Assembly: GCA_030765055.1 (NCBI GenBank)
Contig: CM060947.1
Span: 218,511,271-218,575,270 of the forward strand
Direction: 5' to 3'
DNA length: 64,000 nt
From: Mantis religiosa
Lineage: Eukaryota > Arthropoda > Insecta > Mantodea > Mantidae
Part shown: positions 1-9,985 of the stretch, in pieces
How positions within the stretch are numbered: position 1 is the first letter of the stretch
Layout: every line of letters starts with the position of its first letter
Made by a program: the position numbers and the translations under genes
The notes under the pieces: model-generated
Seen by the model: the letters and a program-made list of their open reading frames with translations, nothing else
Told to the model about the DNA's origin: nothing
Databases searched by the model: none

Positions 1-380
1 GATATCAGAGGTTAATTCTGAGCCATTTTTCAACTGCTAGACAGAAGAGAAATCATATGGTTGGTTCCAACAAGATTCTGCAACAGCACATATGGCTGCA
101 GAATCATTAATGCAGTAAGAGAGCTATTTGATGACAGAATAATTTGCATTGATTTGTGGCCCCCTCCTTCTTTTGACATAACGAGTTGTGACTTTTATTT
201 ATGTGGTTCTTTAAAAGAAGAAGTGTATTGTTCCAATCCTCGCAAGGAACTTAGAGAAAACACTGTGCAAGAAATCGCAAGAATATCTGCTGCCTAGCTT
301 CGGAGAGTGAGCGAGTATATTTACACAATATATGCTGCCTGTTTGAGAGCAGAAGGTCAAAATTTCCAGCATCTATTATA
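1..380 (+). pseudogene. C-terminal end of a broken Tc1/mariner-type transposase
   Basis: This is the last part of an IS630-Tc1-mariner DDE transposase, cut by the window edge. From base 62 one frame reads WFQQDSATAHMAAE, the region of the second catalytic aspartate. After a frameshift near base 115 the next frame reads AVRELFDDRI, followed by a degenerate 'DLWPP..D.T.CDFYLCGSLKEEVY' block that matches the family's third-catalytic-residue region (Pro-Asp-Leu-x-Pro-x-Asp-Phe). It ends with a helical tail and, after an in-frame stop at 295-297, 'CLRAEGQNFQHLL' in the same frame. The frameshift, the stop and the substitution of conserved residues (P to S/F) show it is dead. The N-terminal half lies outside the window. 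No terminal inverted repeat is seen downstream. Confidence 0.75.
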
Positions 381-1229
381 AGGTAAGGATACTAGTGCTG
401 CCATAAGTTCCCCAGTGACTGCAGGCCATCTTGCACAGTAGACAAGAGGCCATGACTGGGTTCAATTATTATTTAACTACTTTATAGTAGTGTACTGGTA
501 AGGGTGTTGGTCGAGAGAGCTGACTTACAGCTTTTACCATGGACTAACACATTGGGATTTGGGAATACTTCACACGAACTAATCAGAACTAAACTTCTAC
601 AAAGTTCCTTTTATGTGAAAATTTTTATAAAATATGGTCTGGAAAGCTCTGTGACCTATTATGGTATATTTGAACCTGCATTGTTAAGGTGGTAAAAGGT
701 GAATGCACAGTATGATGAATGAATGATTATGCAGACTTAACAAAACAGTTGTTCTAGAGTGTGGAAGCATGTTTCCAGGGCGACAACTGGAACAAAACTT
801 AAATACAATACATAGAGAACCAATGGACTAAGAAACAGCTGTATTTTTTCACTGAGCATGTGGACATGGCATTCTGCAATGCTGCTGCAAACAAGGTCAC
901 ATTTCTGATGCAATTTTTATGTTTTCTACTGTGAAGCATATATTTATTTAAGATTTGTATGCGTTAACTCAGCTGTCAAGTGAAAACACAATTTGCAGAA
1001 AAATTTCCAGGTGTCCAAGTTCCATGTGGTAATTCCTACACTTCATAAAAAATGTCTGATCAAGGAAACATTAAAAAATAATTATTTTAGAATTGACAAA
1101 CCGAATATTGTTCATGATGTGCACATCCATAAAAAGAACCTGGTGCATAGTGCGCTGTGAGTGGTGAAAAAATTATAAAACCAAAAAATTTTCTTCTCAG
1201 CAGTTGATGCCTGTCATACATGAATATAA
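381..1229. other. Unassigned AT-rich sequence
   Basis: No coding similarity, repeat end or RNA gene is recognised here. The longest open frame (504-695, 63 codons) has no recognisable motif. Confidence 0.5.
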
Positions 1230-1450
1230 CTGAGGAGCACTTTTTCAAAACTGGATAGATGCAAAATTTTACAAAATTGAGTTCTATATAGTATCGGCAT
1301 AATTTTCACCTTCTGCATCGTTCTTTGAAATCAGATTTTGCAAAATTCAATTGTCTTGTGTAAAAGGTAGGGAATATTAGCAGTTTTTTCAAAACTCAAT
1401 AGATGCACTTCCTCAGTTAAAACAAAAGTCGATAGATGCAATTTTATGAT
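1230..1450 (+). repeat. Left end and subterminal repeats of the transposon
   Basis: Three degenerate copies of a motif close to 'ttttcaaaactcgatagatg' occur at about 1243, 1388 and 1420, followed by 'caaaatttta'-like sequence. The outermost copy pairs with the inverted copy at 4741-4770. Repeated subterminal motifs of this kind are common transposase-binding sites in DNA transposons; that role here is inferred. Confidence 0.5.
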
Positions 1451-1740
1451 TTTATGATCCAGCATGTAGCAACCTCAATTCTATGAAACACATGTTGGCA
1501 TTGGCTGCCATCTCACTGTTGCGACTCTTGCAATTTGCAATCATTTCTGCAAGCTTTGCACACTGCTACACCGTTGGCAACAATAACGTACTCAGGTTGT
1601 GCGCTTGGATTTCACATTCATTTTTGATAGCTTTATTATACTTACATGACATTTTTATTCTTAGTGAGACACTGCACTGCACTGCACTATGCACAATGGA
1701 AGGAGCTCAGATTGTGAAACCGTACCAGTTATAGAATGCA

Positions 1741-2300
1741 CAGGAGGTAGGAATTGCAAAAACAAGGAAAGCAAATCAAAATGCAAGTCAAGGAAAGCTC
1801 ATACTCCAGCAATTTCATGTTCACATGGTCTTGAGTGCACTCCAAGAAATTATAAAAGTAAATAATTTCAACTGTGATATAGCCAATTTGACTTATACTG
1901 ATATAAGTGGATTTCACCAACATCTTTCCATGCTCAACAAAATAGATCAAGATAAATTCCTTATGAAATATACGAATACTACATTTCCTAATCACAGAGC
2001 AGTGAAGAAAGAAGCTCCAAATACACAGCAGACTGTTAGCATTAAATACAGTGTGAGTATTGTCAGTATGCAATGCAAGCTTCCAAGGCATCCCAGGGGT
2101 GTCAAAAGACAGATTATCTCTGGCTAGAAAATTTCAGTTTGGGAATGCGCCAAAGGAAACCAGAGGAGGTGACAGAACAGGAAAATTACAGGACAATTCT
2201 GCTGCTTTAAAGCAAGACATTAAGAAGTACAGATGTAGAGAAAGTCACTGTGGATCAGAAAAATGTGGATCAACTTTTGCAATAACAGAAGATTAAGAAA
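1741..2300 (+). pseudogene. N-terminal block of the transposon protein, frameshifted
   Basis: The block is read in at least two frames. One frame (about 1957-2058) gives 'AVKKEAPNTQQTVSIKYSVS'. After a frameshift near 2058 the next frame gives 'SVCNASFQGIPGVSKDRL', then 'NAPKETRGGDRTGK' and a 'CRESHCG' motif, ending at a stop at 2294-2296. The order 'V-C-x3-F-x3-G-[IV]-x-K-D-R' then 'RGGDR' then 'R-E-S-H-C/Y' is the conserved N-terminal pattern of a multicopy arthropod protein family that I recognise but that has no firm functional name. Cys and His spacing suggests metal binding; this is inferred. Multiple frameshifts mean it is not expressed as a working protein. Confidence 0.6.
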
Positions 2301-2311
2301 TCTACCAGTCT

Positions 2312-2620
2312 GCCCATTGTCAAAATATAAATACATATTTTAGAACTTCTTCAATATTTCATTCCGTACATTACACACTGACACATGCGAACCTGCAAAA
2401 TGGGACTGATGAAGATTAAGACAGAGGCAGATGTGGAAAAGAAAAACGAACTAAGAACCATGTACAGATTACACAAGCTGCATTTAAAAAGGTTTTACCG
2501 TCTACTGAAACAGGAAAATGCCGAGACAATCACTATTTGTTTAGATATGCAGCAGAACAGCCATTGTCCAGCAACACTCCTTCTACCATTCTTTTATTTC
2601 AGACCCTTGCTCTAGTCAGA
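2312..2620 (+). pseudogene. Central block of the transposon protein
   Basis: An open frame from 2385 reads 'TEADVEKKNELRTMYRLHKL' then 'FYRLLKQENAETITICLDMQ'. Just upstream, in other frames, 'KYKYIF', 'NISFRT' and 'TDTCEPCKMG'-like pieces can be seen. This matches the middle of the same protein family: a 'D-x-C-x2-C' pair, a charged helix, 'R-x-H-K-x-R', and then a beta strand with D-x-Q (here C-L-D-M-Q-Q-N). The last residues of the open frame (2566-2615) no longer match the family. The following part, including the usual 'YYSRQ' region, is missing, and the 2647-3637 palindrome begins about 30 bases later. Confidence 0.6.
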
Positions 2621-2646
2621 ACAAGAATAGTGTGATATCCATGCTT

Positions 2647-3637
2647 ATTACACAAATACACCTATTTGTAACAAAAACTTTCACTTATCTTAAGAAAAAA
2701 GTCAAATTTTTCTTATTAATGAAGATCAATTTAAAAAAACAAATCGCTTGCATCGTCAGTCCACAACACTTTGTCGTCAAGGATACCGGTTACCATGTTA
2801 TTGTTTTTTCAGTATTACAAAAATCTGAAAACGAAACAAACCTAAAAACAGAATCAACTGCTGGTATTTCAAAATTCATTATGCGATGTTTTATTTTTAA
2901 AATAAATATCTTTTCCCAAACCATTAAATCCATCGGACAATTTAATTGTTTTAATAATTTAACTTCAGGATTTATTTCATGGTTAAATGACCAAAAATGA
3001 TCTACAGCCGATTGATCAATTTGTTTATACTTAAAGTTAAGGAAAATGTTCTTTCGTTCTGGTTTCCAAATTACGTTTCATCTTTCCAATATAAACCACA
3101 ATCACAGTTTAAAAATTAAATTGATAAATACCAGATTTTTTACTATTAGGAATTTTATCTTTTTTAGAGAAATTTTTGTGATCGGGTTTATATTAGAAAG
3201 ACGAAACGTAATTTGGAAACCAGAACGAAAGAACATTTTCATAACATTAAGTAAGAACAAACTGATCAATTGGCCGTAGCAGATCATTTCTGGTCATTTA
3301 ACCATGAAATAAATCCTAAAGTTAAATTATTAAAACAATTAAATTGTACGATAGGTTTAATAGTTTGGGAAAAGATATTTATTTCAAAAAATAAACATCG
3401 CATAATGAATTTTGAAATACCAGCAGTTGATTCTGTTTTTAGGTTTGTTTCGTTTTCAGATTTAGGTAATACTGAAAAAACATAACATAGTAACCAGTAA
3501 CCTTGACAACGAAGTGTTGTGGACTGATGATGCAAGCGATTTGTTTGTGAAATCGATCTCCATGTATAAGAAAAATTTGACATCTTTTTTCTTGAGAAAA
3601 GTGAAGTTTTTGTTACAAATAGTTATATTTGTGTAAT
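2647..3637. mobile_element. 991-bp foldback palindrome (arms about 465 bp)
   Basis: The left arm, starting 'attacacaaata' at 2647, is repeated in reverse complement by the right arm ending 'tatttgtgtaat' at 3637. By eye the arms match at about nine positions in ten, with a few small indels. The axis is near 3142 and an imperfectly paired centre spans about 3111-3173. Both strands therefore carry near-identical open frames, for example 'ENETNLKTESTAGISKF' at 2827-2877 (plus) and again on the minus strand at about 3405-3455. The arms are not obviously transposase-coding. It could be a foldback transposon or MITE, or a palindrome formed by inverted duplication. It interrupts the host transposon's coding region. 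Confidence 0.8.
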
Positions 3638-3740
3638 ATTCATTGCTTCGCTATAGCTAGCTTCATTTTCTACATAATGTTCATGCTTACTGCTTTCCTG
3701 GAGAAGAGTAAAAAAATGTTCTTGCATTTCACATATCTAG

Positions 3741-4236
3741 CCAATACGTGGGCAGAGTTATATGCCTCCTGATAGTTTTCAACACAATTGAAAAAGCGTT
3801 AAGAAAAAAAGAGAATAACTTGAGTCCTGAAGAGTACCATCAGAAATTACAAAATCATGGCTCTGTGAAAGTGTTGTTCAAAGACTGCAAAATTAGAGAC
3901 TTGAAAGAAAGTTCAAAACAAAAACTGAAGTCAAAGCTTCCTTTCAAAATAAATACCCAGCGAATCATAACATATTCCAAGCAATCAAAGGAAGACCATA
4001 AAGTATGTGAAGAAGTCCAAAATACATATTCTGCTTTGCCTGTGAAGATGGATGTGATGAAACTGCACAGCAAGTCCTGCAGCGAATTTCTGCTTCGATC
4101 TCAAAATGTTCCCAAAATTAATAGAACGAGCAAAGAAAAGAAAAAGGATGTTCCAAATCTAGCTATATTGTTTGAAATTCCAGAAACTGCAAAAGAATTT
4201 TCAAAAGATGTACCAGAAGATACTAATAAAGGTTAA
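3741..4236 (+). pseudogene. C-terminal block of the transposon protein
   Basis: From 3741 the reading is 'PIRGQSYMPPDR'. A one-base-level shift near 3775 leads into 'VFNTIEKALRKKENNLSPEE' and then 'YHQKLQNHGSVKVLFKDC', running open to the stop at 4234-4236. The pattern 'P-x-R-G-[HQ]-S-[FY]-x-P-P-D-R-x-F-x-x-I-E-K-x-[LI]-R-K' followed by 'P-E-E-Y' is the conserved late part of the same arthropod family as the blocks at 1741-2620. The tail is rich in Lys, Ser and Glu. Starting from the ATG at 3748 gives 162 codons but the wrong frame for the first few residues, so that start is unlikely to be meaningful. AATAAA follows at 4293-4298. Confidence 0.65.
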
Positions 4237-4292
4237 AGCTTACATATTCATATAGTTTGAAATTTCTTTGTATGTACTCAATATGTTTGTTA

Positions 4293-4298
4293 AATAAA
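4293..4298 (+). promoter_or_regulatory. Polyadenylation signal AATAAA
   Basis: AATAAA lies 57 bases after the stop codon of the C-terminal transposon block, where a polyadenylation signal for that gene would be expected. The surrounding DNA is very AT-rich, so a chance match is possible. Confidence 0.35.
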
Positions 4299-4885
4299 TA
4301 AAACAAGATATTATATTGTTATTGTGCATGTAGCAGTACTTAGTTTCTAAGCTCATACCTAATAAAATAATCCTTATAAACATTAATATGTTGGTTGTAT
4401 AACACATTATGTATTATGAAAAGGGGAAAATAAATAAAAATAATAAATACATAAATAAAAAGTAGCAAAAGCAATAAATAACAAAAATAAAAAAAACTTC
4501 ATGTGTTAATTTCTTGCTTATGCAGAAAAATTAATCAGAATCTATCGGTTTTTGAAAAAACTCTGCATTTTCAAACCTCAAATTTGCACTAGTTAAACTA
4601 AGTTATTTGTTTCTTTTCACATTCAATGAGACAGTTTCAGGAAAGAGAATTGAATGATTAATATAGTTGCTGTGCTAACCAATTAGTATTGCCAATAAAT
4701 ACAAAAAAAAAAAAACGTTTTTCTCAAAAATGCATTTTGTGCATCTATCGAGTTTTGAAAAAGCAGTCCTCAATTGTCTCACCCCCACACCTTTTAGAGA
4801 ATTAACAGATGAGGGGTAACTTTGCCATATTTCAACAGACTCTGCTATAGTTTATATGCCAATATTTTGATGAAAATAACTAACA

Positions 4886-5250
4886 ATTGCTAGTGTTTAC
4901 CAAGAATGCGTTTTGTTAGGACCTTCCTCATCCTCAGCCAATGTTCAGCTAAAGTTGATTATTGAATTTTGATTTGGTGAACTCCTTGGAGGTGATAGAG
5001 GCGTCTCTGTTGGTATCTTGATGAACTTGAAGTTTGGTTTCTCTTCAAAAATGGTGTTGAAATATGAAAGAAAACTGTTCAATTTCAACACCACCTTTGA
5101 AGAGAACCAAAACTTCAAGTTCATCAAGATACCAACAGAGACGCCCTTATCACCTCCAAGGAATTCACTGAATCAAAATTTAATAGTCAACATCACCTGA
5201 GGATGTTAGGAAGGTCTTAACGAAACATATTCTAGGTAAACACTAGCAAT
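4886..5250. mobile_element. 365-bp foldback palindrome (arms about 178 bp)
   Basis: The left arm starts 'attgctagtgtttacc' and the right arm ends with its reverse complement 'ggtaaacactagcaat'. Pairing continues almost to the centre near 5068. Because of the symmetry, both strands encode near-identical peptides containing 'FKFIKIPTETPLSPPR'. The ends, length and AT-richness fit a foldback MITE. Target-site duplications were not identified. It lies just outside the right end of the transposon that ends near 4775 and shares no obvious sequence with the 991-bp palindrome. Confidence 0.8.
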
Positions 5251-5587
5251 ATATGCAGCACTGAGTACTAGTTTGATTCAAAATTATATTAACGAAAAGT
5301 GTGTTTCGAAGACAGAATTACACTCCAGCATGATTTCTGTAGCAAAGCATCTTATATGTGATTTCTATTTGTTGAGTTATCTGATAAGAGAACTCACATT
5401 ACAAACGAAAAGAGTGAAATGCTATGTTCACAACTGAAATAAAAAAGATATTCTTGCGTTTGAACCACCCTTTCTTGCTTCAGATATAGAGATAAGGACT
5501 TCAGGAAGTATTGCTTTGACATTGCAGCATAGAACAGCTGATGAGGATTACCAGTCGGAACCTTAGAAACTGTTTATGAATTCTTCT

Positions 5588-5812
5588 AAATTACGTCCTA
5601 CGTTAAGTCATATTGGACAATGAGTGGAATAGATGAAAAGATGCTCAAATGAGCCCAGGGCCCATAGAGCTTAGAGTTACCCGACATTTGTCTTGAAGGA
5701 TAAGGGAAAACCCCACAAAAACCTTATGCAGGTAACTCACCCTGACAGATTCAAACTCGGGACCTCTTGAACAGGAGGCAGACACGCTACCATTCATGCT
5801 TCTGAGGCAGGC
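5588..5812 (-). repeat. tRNA-derived SINE, family A, full-length but diverged
   Basis: Read on the minus strand it begins 'gcctgcctcagaag', has a tRNA-like internal promoter with B-box region 'aggtcccgagtttgaa', then a GGGGTTTTCCC and CTTATCC body, 'ggctcatttgagcatc', and a tail 'acttaacgtaggacgtaat'. The same architecture recurs at 16466, 25083, 43850, 56341 and 56790, which defines the family. Confidence 0.75.
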
Positions 5813-5940
5813 AAAAAAACAAAGCTTAAGACTATACTACTTCACAAGGTTAACAAGCCAACTTCAAAAGATAATTATATCACAATGCCAAACTGTTTTG
5901 GACAAAATCAAATATCATTAGTACGAAGGGATGTGTGTAG

Positions 5941-6595
5941 TGACTGAAGATGTATAGCATTCTATTTGGACAAGTAGGCTACACTACATTTCCTTGTCAT
6001 TTATGTGAATGGGCAGCACAGCTAGGAACAACCACTGGTCTACAGTTATCCTGTTCAAACATTCATCATAACGGCATACAACTGTATAAAAAGTTGCAGC
6101 TTTGTATAAAACAGATACACAAAATAAAGGCTTTCAAATCCAAATTACAAAAATTCTGAGATGAATGTTTATTTTGGACTAGAGTTTTTAGCCAGTTTCT
6201 CTTTTGCAATATGGTATATTTTTGTATGTCTTTTTATACATGTTTGTTTTCTTAAATTGTTCTCTCTTTCTCGTAATTACTTATATATATTTTATATTTA
6301 TTTTGTGTATGTTGTGCTTGACATGACCATTATCTTGCACAAGTTACAAAGGACAAATAAAGATGAACATGAATGAATGAACAGGTGGCCCAAGAGAAGT
6401 GTTGACACTGGAGTGAAAAAATGGAACAAATGCTGCTTTAATTAACCCACAAAAAGTTATTTTGACACCACTACATATCAAACTGAAAAACATGAAGCAG
6501 TCTGTTAAAGTAGTCCCTGTTTTTAAAATATTTCAAGAATATGCTGAAACTGCACTTCCTTTCTTGTCACTTTCTGAAAAGTTTGGGGTTGTTAA
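5941..6595 (+). pseudogene. Remnant of a multicopy arthropod gene family ('C-x-L-C-x-W' type)
   Basis: Two blocks on the plus strand match successive parts of a protein family present in many copies in arthropod genomes. Block one (5944-6020) reads 'LKMYSILFGQ', then 'GYTTFPCHLCEWAAQ', matching the family pattern 'D-L-K-x3-L-L-x-G-x-Q-x-G-Y-T-K-x-x-C-F-L-C-x-W-D-S-R'. Block two (6447-6600) reads 'NPQKVILTPLHIKLKNMKQS' and on through 'FLSLSEKFGVVNEEM', matching 'P-x-K-V-x-L-P-P-L-H-I-K-L-G-L-M-K-x-F-V-K'. The segment between is not alignable. The loss of the WDSR motif (WAAQ here) and the broken frame show a pseudogene. Function of the intact family is unknown to me; a transposon origin is plausible given copy number. 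Confidence 0.55.
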
Positions 6596-6600
6596 TGAAG

Positions 6601-9600
6601 AGATGGGAGGTGGGATGAATGAATGAAGGCTTATTACTGTTGATGTTTGAAAACAGATAGCAAACATGCAGCAATTAAATGCTGTGTAGCCAAGCTGTCA
6701 TTCTAAGGGGGTATCAGGACTGTTCACATTAAAGAAGACTACAATTCTTGCCTAATGTTGATTTACATATACATTGCCTGCTTCATGACTTCTTTTATCA
6801 CACTTAGTTTCTAGACCACAGAAATCACAAATATGTATATTTCAGCATTATGTGAACCAAGAATTTCTGGTTCAACCTTAGGTATTGGCATTTATATAAA
6901 CAAAATATGTGTATTTATTTGATCCCCCTCTAACAGAAAAAAAAGTGGAATAAATATATCATAGTTTATAAATAACACTTTTTTCTTTCTTTTAATATTT
7001 CCAAATTCATCTTAATTTGCTTAGTACTTTTTATTTTAACATTTCTTATTTTGGAGTAGGAGATTAAAAGCATATCTCAATGTGAACTAGGCCAGTTATG
7101 GATAAGTTTCTAAAGAGGTGGCAAAAATATATGGACTACAATGGTGATCGATTTCAGCACTTTTCTTTCATAAAGTTGCTAACTAAAATCTATAAAACTA
7201 ACTTTTAAAAATAGTGTGGTTGCACCTTCATCATTCTATGACAGCTGCAATTGCAAATGAGCCTAATAATGCACACAGGAAAAATGCAGTATAGCTGGTT
7301 CTTACTTCACTGGCTCTTTCGGTATTTTTGTTGGTATGTTGTATTCAGTATGTGAAAGAACAATATTTGTGAAACTATTCTCACATGGCTTAGCTAACAG
7401 AAACTTTCTGGCTTACATACTAATATCTAGGGCTCAAATTTATCTAGGGCCCGGATTTATTTAATATGTATATACCTAAAACAAGAAGTGTACTTGCAAC
7501 ATTTTACACAAAAATGCGTATTTTCAAAAAAAAAAAAAAAAAGTATGTGAATAGTTTTTTTAAAACTTTTATCTCATAAATACATAATTTAGTACTTTTC
7601 ACGTGTTATTAAAACGTATGTTCAATAATTTTTTTCTACAAGCACATATACTTAACTTTTCTCCACTTGATATCTGCTGATCAAGTTATATATGCAAGCA
7701 AGAGATATCCAGAACTGTACTGTAAGATTATAATCATACACGTTTGTTAAACCTGGCTAAGAAATTACATAATATGCTAAGCTCAATATAGTTTGTACCC
7801 TGTTAGTTATAATTAGATCACATAAAAGGACGACCATCTTGGCAATATGCAACAGTTACTGGGAATGGAGAATTAAGGAGGCTTTGGCATTTCCTCCGAA
7901 AGGAGCACGCTTATTCGTGATGCTGGATTTCAGTTCAGCTCCTCTAGGAAACCGGCCTTAAAAATGTAAATCTATCGCCTTAAGAAGCACAGAACAATAC
8001 AGCTTGATAATCAAGTTAAGCAGTTACATTTTTCTGACCCAATTAATTTTCTATACTCACACCATCTCCTGACCTGGCATTTAATTTACTGAAAACAGTC
8101 TTTTGTTCAGTAATGCGAATTTTGATAGTGTTTTGTCTTGTTTATATTTGTGTTATATCCAGTGTTTCATTTGTGGTTGTAACATTTAAAAAATATCCTG
8201 ATGATGGGAGAGATGCACACTCACGAAACGTCAATTTCTAATCGTCTTTTCACCTGGCTTGCTGCCCGAGAAGAAATTGAGCATATTTGTCGCCAGGAAA
8301 GCTTCAAGTCTTATCCTTTGGTTATGTTTTGCAGCCTAGAACCCTCAATATCCTGACTATGCTTTGTGGCTTAGAATCCTCAATATATTTTATTGCCCTT
8401 GTTCATTAGGGTACACCTTGTAATTGTGCAATATGCACATTACAGCTCAAGCTCCACCATGAAGGTTATGGAACATTTCCCTAATGGTTGTTACCAAAGA
8501 AATTATCCAGAGTTCCATTTGCCTTGTTGGCTAATAATTTGTCTAATTTACATGCTCTAAACCTCCTCCATATTTGAACTTCAAATGCTTCCATTTATTT
8601 TTCCTCTATTCATATTGAAGTTCCTGCACTACTTCTCTGTGCAATACTTCTCTTAAAGCACCATCAATTTCTTTTTCCTTCATGGCTCCGTTTTCTATTT
8701 AAAGCTCCGTTTTACTTTTCCATCTTTGATTTTCCTTGAAAACAGCTTAAAATTATAAAGCCAGTGAAATTAAAACCAGTAAAATTTTCCCTCATCCAGC
8801 AAAAAGCATAATTTCGATGATATGAAATTCAGAAATGCATCAAGTTCCGTTCAGTGCAAAATTATATTAAAAATACATGGAAATTCCCTTTTATAAGACA
8901 ACCTGATATTACATCACTTCTTATGCTATGTACATTTTTCTAGTCCATATTTTACACTTCATTACATGAATTATAAACTAAAATTGTCATAGAAAATGGT
9001 AAATGTATTCTGCAGCTGTAAAACACAAACTTTATGTGAGAGTTGCACAGATCTGGCCTATCATAGCACTCCGTATCAATTAGTGCAATATATTGAATCT
9101 ATAATTGTAAGTTACAATTTAATACAGTAGAACATAATGCTTTATCATGCATGTGGTGAAAATCTGTAACATTTTTAATCTGGCTGTATACATAAAACAC
9201 TGTCTGCCATGAAGAGCCTCTGTTCTGGTACATTTTACAGGAAAATTAAAAAGGTTGGCAGGTATGAACCTATGCAATAATGTTAAATTTCAATATTTAA
9301 AGCTGTCTAATTGCTCCAAAACAAAGAGACAAATATATCATGACCTAAGAAGCAAATAAATTGTAATCAGTTTTGAATTTGCAACTATATATTTCTTTTT
9401 TCCCTCTCCAAAATCCATAACCTTTTTTTCCTTTGCATTTATCATCTTCCTATCTTCACTATGTGGCAATTTACCTTCTTGAGATATTGTTCTCTTCTGT
9501 GGTAGCAATACTTCCTACGAACACTCTCTATTTCATCCTGGCAATACTTCCTTACCAAATTCTTCAGGTAGATGTCAAATTGGCATGATACACAACATTT

Positions 9601-9901
9601 TCTTTTACATCTCCATGTTCAACTTCTGACATAACGGTATTCTTATATCTGCTCTGATAATTGTCTCTTCAGGAGTCTTTTTTCTTTGCAATCAAGTCCA
9701 ATTTTTCCTTCAGAATATCCAAGTTAGTTCATAGTGTATTATGTTAAATGACTTTCCATATGTGGAAATACCATTGCATTTAGGCACTTATACTTGAGAA
9801 AATGGACAGAAAGGAAAATTATGTTTGCAACTCATAGGGCCTGTAGCTCAAAACAATTATTTCATTTTTTAATTATTTCTTTTGTTGTAAAGTAAACTTA
9901 C
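6601..9901. other. AT-rich non-coding stretch, probably NRBP intron
   Basis: No exon was found although the next NRBP exon (beginning with the codon completing G|AA and the 'VTTA-DIYSFGMCALE'-like region) should lie to the left of 9902. I searched for the reverse complement of that motif without success. A patch at about 8196-8300 ('gatgatgg..', 'cgaaacgtca') resembles the tail of a retroelement but is too weak to call. Confidence 0.4.
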
Positions 9902-9985
9902 CTCCATACTCAGGTGCTATAAAATGCATGTTCTTCATGTTGTCCCTGCACGTTTTGACATGGTGATGGATAGCATCTGGGGCCA
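9902..9985 (-). CDS. Nrbp1: NRBP exon d (activation-segment region, APE motif)
   Basis: This 84-bp exon encodes VAPDAIHHHVKTCRDNMKN, MHFIAPEYG and the first base of the next codon (G|gtaag, phase 1). The acceptor is 'tttccacag'. The intron to the previous exon is 9986-10393 (408 bp). The following exon was not found in the remaining 9.9 kb to the left edge. Confidence 0.94.

Larger units (their letters stand above)
1230..4775 (+). mobile_element. Degenerate DNA transposon with inverted ends and subterminal repeats
   Basis: The two ends carry inverted copies of one motif. The left end (about 1230-1275) has 'tttttcaaaactggatagat', and the right end (about 4735-4775) has the reverse complement of 'tttttcaaaactcgatagat', each next to a 'tgagga'-like outer edge. 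More copies lie subterminally: direct at about 1385 and 1424, inverted at about 4541. Between the ends, three plus-strand blocks (1741-2300, 2312-2620, 3741-4236) belong in order to a single long protein family present in many copies in arthropod genomes. A 991-bp palindrome sits between the second and third blocks, where part of the protein is missing. I cannot name the superfamily with confidence, and no clean target-site duplication was found. That the inverted ends and the ORF belong to one element is inferred from their nesting. Confidence 0.55.

Noticed and set aside
4945..5200. Pair of similar proteins encoded on opposite strands
   Set aside because: Explained by the symmetry of the 365-bp palindrome, not by two genes.
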